Shown one piece after another: positions 1 to 7,428 of a stretch of DNA of 26,912 nucleotides (its first letter is position 1; each line of letters opens with the position of its first letter). A program made the translations under genes and the position numbers. The notes under the pieces are model-generated. The model was not told where the DNA came from. It searched no databases and worked only from the letters and a program-made list of their open reading frames with translations. Origin of the DNA: Bacteroidales bacterium (GTDB lineage Bacteria > Bacteroidota > Bacteroidia > Bacteroidales > UBA7960); contig SKSI01000064.1 in the NCBI GenBank assembly GCA_007123065.1, positions 1 through 26,912 on the forward strand, written 5' to 3'.

Positions 1-3000
1 GCCCATAAAAACCGTGCCTGTAAGAAGATCACCACACTCTTTGACAGGTCAAACTTAAACAACCAGGATCAATTGGATAATTTGCTGGTGACGCTTGAGT
101 CCTATTTTAAAACGCTCCCCCCTTTCGGCAAGCAAAAGCAGGATATCTTCAGCCTGCTGCTTTCGCCAGTGTTACACGCTCCCGATGACCTTTACGCGCA
201 GCTTGACTACATCCTGACCAACTGGAAAGACATTTTGCCTGAAAGCCTCCTTGAACAGATCCTTAGAAGCAAAGACCTGATGAAAGAGGACATGCATCTC
301 TCCGGGGTCATGGGACCACCTCCTACATTTGTGCCACACTACAAAGGAGAAAGTGATAAAACAGGGATGTTTATTGGGAAATCCGGATTTGATGCTGCAG
401 CTGAAGCAGATCGCGATTACGATGAGCCGGAGCGGTTTACTGAAGATACTGACTGGATGCCACGGGTCGTGCTGCTGGCGAAAAATGCTTACGTATGGAT
501 GGATCAGCTTAGCAAGAAATATCAAAGAGACATCCGCACACTTGACCAGATACCTGATGAAGAACTGGATCAGCTGGCAAATTGGAATTTCAACGGCCTT
601 TGGCTTATTGGGATATGGGAAAGGAGCAATGCTTCAAAGAAAATCAAGCACCTCACCGGCAATACCGATGCCGTGGCTTCCGCTTATTCTTTGTATGATT
701 ATGAAATAGCCCGCGACCTTGGAGGAGAAGATGCTTATCAAAAGTTAAATGAAAAGGCAAGACACCGTGGAATCAGACTGGCCAGCGATATGGTTCCCAA
801 TCATACCGGGATATTCTCCCGCTGGGTAATGGATCATCCTGACTTTTTTATCCAATCTGCCGTTCCACCGTTTCCCGGGTATCAGTTCACAGGTGAAAAC
901 CTTTCCGATGATCCCAACATTGAGATCCGCATTGAAGATGGTTATTATAACAAAACCGATGCTGCCGTAGTATTCCAGCGGATCGACAGACACCATAACG
1001 ACATCCGTTACCTCTATCACGGAAATGATGGCACCATGATGCCCTGGAATGACACGGCCCAGCTCGATATGATCAAGGCTGAAGTAAGGGCTGCCGTTAT
1101 TGACAAAATCTTTGACGTTGCCCGGAGGTTCTCAATCATCCGTTTTGATGCAGCCATGACACTGGCCAAAAAACATTTTTCACGACTATGGTATCCAAGA
1201 CCCGGAACCGGTGGAGACATCCCATCAAGGGCTGATTACGCAATGTCAAAAGAAGCTTTCGATGCACTGTTTCCGTTAGAATTCTGGCGCGAAGTGGTTG
1301 ACCGGATAAATAATGAACTTCCGGAAACCCTTTTGCTCGCTGAGGCATTCTGGTTTATGGAAGGTTATTTTGTGCGGACGCTGGGAATGCACAGGGTTTA
1401 CAATTCCGCATTTATGCATATGCTCAAGAATGAGGAAAATGAAAAATACCGCGACCTGATATCCAATACATTGGAGTTTGAACCAGAAATCCTGAAACGG
1501 TATGTGAACTTCATGAGCAACCCGGATGAAGAAACGGCAATACAGCAGTTTGGCACCGGCGACAAATATTTTGGTGTGTGTGTACTGATGAATACACTGC
1601 CGGGATTGCCGATGTTTGCACACGGACAAATTGAAGGCTTTACCGAAAAGTACGGAATGGAATACCAACGAGCGTATTACAGCGAATTTCCCAACCAGTG
1701 GCTTGTTGAAAAACATGAACAGGAGGTCTTTCCGCTTATGGCAAAGCGTTACCTGTTCAGTGGTGTAGCCAACTTTAACCTTTTCAACTTTTCAGACCCG
1801 CAAGGTATCGTCAATGAAAATGTGTTTGCTTATACCAACCGTTCTGGAAATGAGCGCGTACTCGTCATTTACAACAACAAATATGATGGTGCGGCCGGAC
1901 ATATCAAAACTGCGGCTCCAAGGCTCGCACGGGAAGGAGATGAAAAAGGGCTGCAATCCTGTGGATTGGCAGAGGCATTGGACCTGGACACTACAGGAGA
2001 TGCATTTTACATTGTTAAGGAACAAATTTCCGGTCAAGAATATCTTTTCAGCGGAGAACACATCCACCAGCACGGGTTTTACCGGCAGTTGAGAGGTTTT
2101 GAATATCGCATCTTCTGGGAGTTTGAGGAGATACGTGACCGGGACGGCACGCTGGCAACTTTGTTCGACAACATTCAAGGACAAGGAGTTGATTCGGTTG
2201 AAGGAAGGCTTGCCCTGCAGCGGTTGAAGAAGACCCACCTGGCTTTTCTCCAGATATTCAACAGCACAGCAATAAACTGTCTGGTTGAGGAGATCCGTGA
2301 AGCAAGTCTGAAAGAAGAGGTCTCAAAAAAATTGGCTCAATGCTTTAAAGAAAGCGTGGCAATATTTATCAGGCAGAGCTGCAAAGACCTCGGCTATACG
2401 GACACGTCCCTGGAGGGATCCGATCACTTTATAGCATCATTGCCGGCAGTCATCAAAGGGAAGGCGCATTTTGGAACACTGCACAACAGCATAAAATCCC
2501 ATATGCTTACCTCGCAAATCAAGGCTCCCGAAGAACTGTTCCAGTTAAGTCAGGCCAACAATTACAGAGAGAACAGCCTCATGCTTGCCGCATATTATGT
2601 TTTGGATAGTCTTCTTGTCGCCCTGAAGTCTTATTCATATCAAGATATTTTACACGACAAGCTTTTATTGCATAATCCTCTACGTCAGCTGCTTGCACAA
2701 AGTGGAAGAAGCAGGGATGATGTTGAAAGAGATGTCACGCTTTTGGAGATTTTGCTGAAATATGGCACAGAACCTTACGATTTTTACCAGCCTCATCATT
2801 CAAAAGCCCCATCCAAGACAAAGAAATGGTCATCCAGACAAAGCAAGGCCGCGATGGCGCTTGGCATGCTGAATGACCCTCTGGTAAGAAAGTATATCGG
2901 TATCAACCAATATAGAGACACCTGGTATTTTAGCAAGGAAGGTTTTGAACAGTTGAACAAATGGCTGTTTAACCTAACCTACCTTGGTTATATTAAAGAG

Positions 3001-3147
3001 CTGAACACCGGCCGGAACATAAAGGCCATTGATGCAGCCATCAGGGAATCGGTAACCTTTTTCCTGGTTGCCAGACGGATTTCGGCAAATTCAGGATACA
3101 GGCTTCAGGAGCTGACAGATAGTCTGTCGGCAATAGCTGATTTGTAA
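1..3147 (+). CDS. GH13 alpha-amylase-family protein, 5' end missing
   Basis: The reading frame is open from base 1, so the gene starts before the window; the first in-frame TTG (73) is not a convincing start. About 1,048 residues are visible. Numbered from the edge, the GH13 regions are region I DMVPNH (263-268), region II RFDAA with likely nucleophile D383, region III LLLAEAF with likely acid/base E448, and region IV FMSNPDEET (504-512), where the usual Asn-His-Asp is Asn-Pro-Asp (D509). A later LPGLPMFAHGQ segment resembles the usual PGIPLIYYG strand. The family hydrolyses or transfers alpha-glucosyl units; the substrate here is unknown and I cannot assign a subfamily. No signal peptide can be judged because the N-terminus is missing. 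The last ~340 residues look mainly helical and match no domain I recognise. It converges on the small lipoprotein gene, with 20 bp between them. Confidence 0.85.
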   Translation, partial: AHKNRACKKITTLFDRSNLNNQDQLDNLLVTLESYFKTLPPFGKQKQDIFSLLLSPVLHAPDDLYAQLDYILTNWKDILPESLLEQILRSKDLMKEDMHLSGVMGPPPTFVPHYKGESDKTGMFIGKSGFDAAAEADRDYDEPERFTEDTDWMPRVVLLAKNAYVWMDQLSKKYQRDIRTLDQIPDEELDQLANWNFNGLWLIGIWERSNASKKIKHLTGNTDAVASAYSLYDYEIARDLGGEDAYQKLNEKARHRGIRLASDMVPNHTGIFSRWVMDHPDFFIQSAVPPFPGYQFTGENLSDDPNIEIRIEDGYYNKTDAAVVFQRIDRHHNDIRYLYHGNDGTMMPWNDTAQLDMIKAEVRAAVIDKIFDVARRFSIIRFDAAMTLAKKHFSRLWYPRPGTGGDIPSRADYAMSKEAFDALFPLEFWREVVDRINNELPETLLLAEAFWFMEGYFVRTLGMHRVYNSAFMHMLKNEENEKYRDLISNTLEFEPEILKRYVNFMSNPDEETAIQQFGTGDKYFGVCVLMNTLPGLPMFAHGQIEGFTEKYGMEYQRAYYSEFPNQWLVEKHEQEVFPLMAKRYLFSGVANFNLFNFSDPQGIVNENVFAYTNRSGNERVLVIYNNKYDGAAGHIKTAAPRLAREGDEKGLQSCGLAEALDLDTTGDAFYIVKEQISGQEYLFSGEHIHQHGFYRQLRGFEYRIFWEFEEIRDRDGTLATLFDNIQGQGVDSVEGRLALQRLKKTHLAFLQIFNSTAINCLVEEIREASLKEEVSKKLAQCFKESVAIFIRQSCKDLGYTDTSLEGSDHFIASLPAVIKGKAHFGTLHNSIKSHMLTSQIKAPEELFQLSQANNYRENSLMLAAYYVLDSLLVALKSYSYQDILHDKLLLHNPLRQLLAQSGRSRDDVERDVTLLEILLKYGTEPYDFYQPHHSKAPSKTKKWSSRQSKAAMALGMLNDPLVRKYIGINQYRDTWYFSKEGFEQLNKWLFNLTYLGYIKELNTGRNIKAIDAAIRESVTFFLVARRISANSGYRLQELTDSLSAIADL

Positions 3148-3167
3148 ACAGGTTCCGAACCTTTACC

Positions 3168-3737
3168 CTACAGGGGATTTGTCAGGTCGAAGTCGGCCTG
3201 AAAAACGATAACGCCATCATATAAGAGGCGATAGGAAAAGTTGGTCATTTCTTCATCCAGAATGACGTGCCATTCGCGACCAAAATGCCCTTGCAGCAAC
3301 TCTCTTGAATAATCGTCTTTTGGGAAGTGCTGGGCAAAAGCCGTTCCCTCGCCATCTGCATATCCGCCGTAAAGTGTCTGATCGTGGGGAGTGCCGTCAG
3401 GATAGCTGTGGTCATGCCTGAAACGCAGCCTTCCATCCTCGTTAAAGAACATCCACGTGCGTGATGTGTCGTCGGAAAGATGAAACGGGATATGGACGCG
3501 GTCTTCGTCGCACACGGTCACGTGCATCACAAAATCAAGGTGTGCCCAGCTTTCACGACCCTCCTGCATATAGGTTTCTTCTCCACGGAAGGATTGGCCG
3601 CAGAGGCTTGCCAGGTTATCAAGGAATGCCTGCTCTTCGGGCAGCAGCTCATTAGCTTGCTCCGCTTGCCGGGGTGCTTGTCCGCAAGAAGCGAAGATAA
3701 TTGCGATAAGGATGATCAGGTAGTTTTTCTTTTTCAT
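3168..3737 (-). CDS. Small secreted lipoprotein, copy 1 of a paralogous pair
   Basis: I place the start at the ATG at 3737-3735 (189 residues), because it begins directly with a lipoprotein signal (Lys-rich start, hydrophobic stretch, FASC lipobox, Cys18). The upstream in-frame extension adds 21 residues with no signal character. The mature protein has no family I can name. From NLASLCG onward it aligns without gaps to the product of 9206-9796, with about 70 of 110 residues identical by hand count. Shared motifs include WAHLD, VMHV, IPFH, SRTWMF, GRLRFRHDH, YPDGTP, LYGGYAD and QHFP, and both end in DL(S/T)NPL. Two shared Cys (in SLCG and in the V-C segment) could form a disulfide. The His/Asp-rich HDH-YPDGTP core could bind a ligand or metal, but that is a guess. 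It is probably anchored in the outer or inner membrane facing the periplasm or surface. Confidence 0.8.
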   Translation of the reverse strand: MKKKNYLIILIAIIFASCGQAPRQAEQANELLPEEQAFLDNLASLCGQSFRGEETYMQEGRESWAHLDFVMHVTVCDEDRVHIPFHLSDDTSRTWMFFNEDGRLRFRHDHSYPDGTPHDQTLYGGYADGEGTAFAQHFPKDDYSRELLQGHFGREWHVILDEEMTNFSYRLLYDGVIVFQADFDLTNPL

Positions 3738-3812
3738 GATGGTGGTTTTAGGTTGTCCGGGTACGAAAATACATTTTTTTCGTAAAATAAGGCGTGGCAT
3801 GTGCGTATTAAA

Positions 3813-3884
3813 GTTGAGATTGAGATTAAGAAGCTGGAAGGAAAGTGATAATTTGCAAATTAGCAGATGTGCAGTTTAGCAAAT
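3813..3884. repeat. Short-period repeats and a 34-bp near-palindrome
   Basis: At 3813-3830 the motif GTTGAGATTGAGATTAAG is a run of degenerate six-base units. A similar run (ATTAAGATTGAGG) is found in the spacer after SppA. At 3851-3884 lies a near-palindrome that begins ATTTGC and ends GCAAAT, with 12 of 17 positions of each half matching the reverse complement of the other half. It contains the exact palindrome ATTTGCAAAT (3851-3860). No coding or transposase sequence is associated with it. Confidence 0.55.
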
Positions 3885-3984
3885 ATAAAAATTGAGGGAC
3901 TCTTATGTAACTTGTTTTGCAAGTTATTCTTCTATGGGCTGTCTTTTTCTCATACTAAGGGACTACTAATGACATTTTAGCGTG

Positions 3985-4025
3985 CTTTGCGTGAAAACCT
4001 TTTGCGGCCTTTGTGAACCTCTGTG
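3985..4025. repeat. Degenerate CTTTGCG tandem motif
   Basis: Four variants of one motif lie close together: CTTTGCG (3985), CTTTTGCG (3999), CTTTGTG (4009) and CTCTGTG (4019), spaced 10-14 bp apart. The composition is unlike the AT-rich flanks. From memory, similar CTTTGCG-type runs recur in intergenic DNA of environmental bacteria, so this may be one copy of a dispersed family; the window alone shows only this copy. Confidence 0.5.
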
Positions 4026-4243
4026 TCTTCTATGTTGAAATTTTATTTTTTACCATAAAGGCAACAGGAAATGTCTGGAAATCTAACAGCCTTTTTTAAT
4101 GACAGCGCGTTAGCGCTAAAAGACAATAAATGACGCGAAGCATAATGACAAAAAATAACAAACAACGAACAAAAAAAACGACAGCAGCTGTAACTTTTGC
4201 AATGCCTTAACCGTTTTACCATCGAACCCATTAAAAAACAATC

Positions 4244-4987
4244 ATGAAAAAAACAAAAAGAACCCAACGGCCCTTGTTATCAATCATGATATTGATAAGC
4301 GGTCTTTTTCTGTTATCCTGCAACATTGGCGGCTCGCACGTGATCCGCGGAGACGGCAATGTTATCTCTACCGTTCATCCGGTGGCTCACTTTGAACGCA
4401 TCGACATCACCGGAGTTTTTGATGTCATCCTTAAGTCCGGGAATGAACCTGTTGTGATTCTGAAAACGGATGAAAACCTTCAGGAGCTTATTTCTATTGA
4501 TGTGAGGGGTGATGCGCTTTATGTCGGTCCGACAGAGGATGCCATTTACAACCATTCAAAAATGGAGTTACACATCACTTACCCGGCACTTGAGCAGATA
4601 CATGTGGGAGGAGCATGCAAACTAAGGGCAGAGAATCCGGTTGTTGCTGACAGGCTGGCTTTTCAGGTTAGTGGAGCCGCCGACATCGAGCTGGAGCTCG
4701 AGGTTGGTGATCTACAAACCCGCGTTTCGGGAGCAGGCAACCTGAACTTTAGCGGTGAAGCCGAAAACCACATCATCATGTTATCCGGAGCAAGCAACCT
4801 GCGCGCAGAACACCTTAAAAGCAAGGACACCCGCATCAGTATGTCGGGAGCCGGCTCTGCACATGTTTATTCTTCCGACAGATTACAGGCATCATTAAGC
4901 GGTATAGGTGCCATCAGATACTATGGAGATCCAAAGCAAATCCAGGTGGATAAATCAGGTCTGGGCTCAATAAAAGCTGCAGATTAA
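4244..4987 (+). CDS. Head-GIN-domain lipoprotein
   Basis: This 247-residue protein has a lipoprotein signal (FLLSC lipobox, Cys26). The rest is a single head-GIN domain (DUF2807, Pfam's putative auto-transporter adhesin head). It opens with the typical HFERIDITGVFDVIL segment and continues as a right-handed-helix-like series of short beta strands punctuated by SGA/SGAG/SGASN turns roughly every 18-21 residues (VSGAAD, VSGAGN, LSGASN, MSGAGS, LSGIGA, KSGLGS). The function of these domains is not established; adhesion is only suggested by the family name. A related GIN gene follows 75 bp downstream on the same strand, so the two are probably one transcript. It begins ATGAAAAAAAC after an A-rich leader. 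Confidence 0.85.
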   Translation: MKKTKRTQRPLLSIMILISGLFLLSCNIGGSHVIRGDGNVISTVHPVAHFERIDITGVFDVILKSGNEPVVILKTDENLQELISIDVRGDALYVGPTEDAIYNHSKMELHITYPALEQIHVGGACKLRAENPVVADRLAFQVSGAADIELELEVGDLQTRVSGAGNLNFSGEAENHIIMLSGASNLRAEHLKSKDTRISMSGAGSAHVYSSDRLQASLSGIGAIRYYGDPKQIQVDKSGLGSIKAAD

Positions 4988-5062
4988 TATATGCTATCCT
5001 GAAAGTTACATGAACAAGAATACTGCAACCAATTAAAACAAGAACCAATAAATCTAACTGTT

Positions 5063-6529
5063 ATGAAAACCTTGAAGACAATCCGGTTATTAATGGTGCC
5101 ACTTTTCATTCTGACGGCACTGAATCTGCACGCACAAGTTATTACTGATGAAAGAGTCGTTGAGCCATTCACAGGAGTCAGCGCCGGCAGTGTTTTTAAA
5201 GTATATCTCAGTCAGGGCGACACGTATGCTTTAACCATCAAAGCCCCGGAGGAGCATTTGGAGCATATTGAAACTGAAGTGAAAGACAAGGTGTTGCACA
5301 TCAGCTACGCGCATCGCACGCGAAACTTACGTGATCTGGAGGCGCACATCACAGCACCATCCTTTTCCTTTCTAAACGCATCCGGAGCTACAAGCTTTGA
5401 AAGCGTGCACCCGCTTACTGCAGAAACCCTGACCCTAAACGTATCGGGAGCATCAAGCATGAACCTGGATTTAGAAACAGTCGTTCTGAACACAACAGTG
5501 AGCGGAGCCAGCGGAGTCAATCTAAGAGGGTCGGCTGAAAAACACAGGCTGATTGCAAGCGGCGTTTCAACTATCCGCGCATTTGGTCTGGAAACCAAGG
5601 AAACCAAAGTGACCTCTTCCGGCACATCCAATGTTCAGATCAACGTTCTGGAGTCCATACAGGCTGAAGCCAGCGGAACATCTTCCATCAATGTCAGGGG
5701 CAACCCCGTAACTGTTGGATATTCCACATCGGGAACGGCAAGTATCTCAGGGATTGACGAAACGGGGGCTCAGGAAACGACCATTCTTGAAGAAGATGAG
5801 ACCGTGGTCGTCAGGGTCGGAGAACGGGAGGTTGTTATTTCTGAAGGGAAACGCCCTGAAGTAAGGACACGGGAAAGCTACAGACCCAGATGGCGTGATA
5901 CCTGGACAGGTCTATACCTCGGCATTAACGGCTACATGAGTCCGTCAAACAGCCTTAGTCTGGACCCGGGAACAAAGTTTATGGACCTTGAATACAACAA
6001 CTCCGTATCTGTAAACCTGAACTTGTGGCAACAAAATCTGGCTATTGCCAGGGGAGCCAGAAGCAATTTCGGTCTGGTAACAGGCCTTGGTGTAGGCTGG
6101 AACAACTATCGCTTTGAGCAGAATGTCCGCTTGGTACACGGTGATGATCAGCTGGAGCATTTTACGGACACCATTCATAATTTCCGTAAAAACAAGCTAA
6201 CTGTTTCGCACCTGAATGCCCCCCTGATGCTGGAGTTCCAAACTGCTCAAAACAAACCGAACAGCCAGTTCCATATGGCTGCAGGGGTAAACGTCGGAGT
6301 AAGGCTCAGAAGCCATACCAAATACGTATACCGTGACGATGGAAGCCGGGAAAAAGAAAAAGACTTTAAAAGCTACCACCTGACTCCATTCCGTTATGAA
6401 GCAATTGCCCGTATTGGCTGGGGAAGGGTAAACCTTTTTGCCACTTATGCACTGAATTCGATGTTCAAGGATGATAAAGGTCCGGAGCTTTATCCGGTAA
6501 ATATTGGCATCAGGATCATCAACTTTTAA
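5063..6529 (+). CDS. GIN-domain protein with C-terminal outer-membrane-barrel-like region
   Basis: This 488-residue protein starts with a classical signal peptide (cleavage likely after LHA, about residue 24). Residues ~30-230 are a head-GIN domain with repeated SGA/SGT turns (NASGATS, VSGASS, VSGASG, ASGVST, SSGTSN, ASGTSS, TSGTAS). A charged linker (~235-275, rich in Glu, Arg and Val) leads to ~210 residues of alternating amphipathic strands with aromatic residues. The chain ends in ...IRIINF, with the C-terminal Phe typical of outer-membrane barrels. This suggests a barrel displaying or tethering the GIN domain, although the orientation is unknown. The neighbouring upstream gene encodes a stand-alone GIN lipoprotein. 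A strong terminator follows the stop codon. Confidence 0.8.
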   Translation: MKTLKTIRLLMVPLFILTALNLHAQVITDERVVEPFTGVSAGSVFKVYLSQGDTYALTIKAPEEHLEHIETEVKDKVLHISYAHRTRNLRDLEAHITAPSFSFLNASGATSFESVHPLTAETLTLNVSGASSMNLDLETVVLNTTVSGASGVNLRGSAEKHRLIASGVSTIRAFGLETKETKVTSSGTSNVQINVLESIQAEASGTSSINVRGNPVTVGYSTSGTASISGIDETGAQETTILEEDETVVVRVGEREVVISEGKRPEVRTRESYRPRWRDTWTGLYLGINGYMSPSNSLSLDPGTKFMDLEYNNSVSVNLNLWQQNLAIARGARSNFGLVTGLGVGWNNYRFEQNVRLVHGDDQLEHFTDTIHNFRKNKLTVSHLNAPLMLEFQTAQNKPNSQFHMAAGVNVGVRLRSHTKYVYRDDGSREKEKDFKSYHLTPFRYEAIARIGWGRVNLFATYALNSMFKDDKGPELYPVNIGIRIINF

Positions 6530-6567
6530 TTGAGAACAATTTCTTTTCTGATTACACTGTTGGTTTT

Positions 6568-6600
6568 AAAGCAACCGGATTTCAGACCGGTTGCTTTTTT
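6568..6600 (+). terminator. Rho-independent terminator after the GIN pair
   Basis: An 11-bp perfect stem, AAAGCAACCGG (6568-6578) with CCGGTTGCTTT (6587-6597), closes an 8-base loop and runs into a T tract. It lies 38 bp after the stop of the GIN-barrel gene and separates it from the YebC gene. Confidence 0.9.
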
Positions 6601-6623
6601 ATGTTTCAAAAAAAGGATTTGAT

Positions 6624-6631
6624 TATTTTTG
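6624..6631 (+). promoter_or_regulatory. Bacteroidota -7 box for the YebC gene
   Basis: TATTTTTG fits TAnnTTTG and lies 15 bp upstream of the YebC start codon, giving a very short leader. The -33 region around 6604 (TTTC) matches TTTG only in part. Confidence 0.45.
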
Positions 6632-6646
6632 TAAAAAAGATAAGAT

Positions 6647-7402
6647 ATGTCTGGACACAGTAAATGGTCAACCATTAAGCGTAAGAAAGGTGCCTTGGAT
6701 GCCAAGCGTTCGAAGATCTTCTCACGAATCATTAAAGAAATCAATGTTGCCGTAAAGGAAGGCGGGAATGACCCCGAGGGCAATCCGCGTCTGAGGCTTG
6801 CCCTTGCAAATGCCAAGGGGGCGAACATGCCCAAGGACAATATCCAGCGCGCCATCTCAAAGGCCACGGACAAGGATGCCGCCAACTTCCAGGAGGTTAC
6901 TTATGAAGGGTATGCAAACCATGGCGTTGCCGTTTATGTTGAATGCCTTACAGACAACATCCAGCGAACGGTAGCGAATGTCCGGTCTTACCTGAACAAA
7001 CACAACGGCAAGCTGGAGACAAATGGAGCGTTGAGCTTTCTCTTCGACAGAAAAGGGGTTTTTTCAGTAACTGAAAAAGCTGTTGAAGAAAAGAATATGG
7101 AGGAGGATAATTTTATGATGGAAGTAATTGATGCAGGTGCAGAAGACGTCGAACACGAGGATGGCTTTTACAATATTTATACTGCTATGGAAGATTTTGG
7201 CAGCATGGTCAAAAAACTTGAGGAGCTTGGTGTGGAGGCGGAGAACGCAGAACTTCAGCGCATCCCTAAAACCACGGTAAAGCTCGACAAGGAAGCAGCG
7301 CAGGGCGTGTTAAGGCTTATTGATACATTCGAGGATGATGATGATGTGCAGAATGTGTTTCACAATCTGGAGCTCACCGATGAGATGATGGATGCCTTGT
7401 AA
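6647..7402 (+). CDS. YebC/PmpR/TACO1-family protein
   Basis: The start MSGHSKWSTIKRKKGALDAK is the hallmark of this family. It is followed by the GGNDPEGNPRLR and AKGANMPKDNIQRAI motifs and the central EGYANHGVAVYVECLTDN segment. The 251-residue length is normal, and the long acidic C-terminus (EDDDDVQNVFHNLE) is typical. Family members act as DNA-binding regulators in some bacteria. In others, as for mitochondrial TACO1, they help translation of particular proline-rich sequences, so the label 'transcriptional regulator' should be held loosely. It stands alone between a terminator upstream and a convergent ABC gene downstream. Confidence 0.95.
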   Translation: MSGHSKWSTIKRKKGALDAKRSKIFSRIIKEINVAVKEGGNDPEGNPRLRLALANAKGANMPKDNIQRAISKATDKDAANFQEVTYEGYANHGVAVYVECLTDNIQRTVANVRSYLNKHNGKLETNGALSFLFDRKGVFSVTEKAVEEKNMEEDNFMMEVIDAGAEDVEHEDGFYNIYTAMEDFGSMVKKLEELGVEAENAELQRIPKTTVKLDKEAAQGVLRLIDTFEDDDDVQNVFHNLELTDEMMDAL

Positions 7403-7428
7403 TCCTTGCGTCCCGCACCCGGACAGAA

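Larger units (their letters stand above)
3738..4243. other. Gene-free spacer, 506 bp
   Basis: No credible coding frame lies here; an antisense frame at 4043-4267 has an unlikely composition and overlaps the GIN gene start. The left two thirds is a patchwork of short repeated motifs, listed separately. The right third is A-rich leader sequence upstream of the GIN pair. It contains an AGCGC-GTTA-GCGCT inverted repeat (4104-4117) overlapping the 10-bp palindrome TTAGCGCTAA (4110-4119), a candidate regulatory site. At 4191 a TAACTTTTG sequence resembles TAnnTTTG with one extra base, so I do not call it a promoter. Confidence 0.6.

Noticed and set aside
73..75. TTG as start of the GH13 gene
   Set aside because: The frame stays open to base 1 with protein-like residues before it, so the true start is outside the window.
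1276..2238. Antisense frames of 146-148 codons in the GH13 gene
   Set aside because: They sit opposite clear GH13 motifs and their products show no family features.
3813..4025. CRISPR-like array
   Set aside because: Units are short, degenerate and of several types, with no constant repeat length, no unique spacers and no cas genes.
4043..4267. 74-residue antisense frame in the spacer before the GIN genes
   Set aside because: Cys/Phe/Ser-rich low-complexity product that crosses the GIN gene start; no promoter or homology-like motif.
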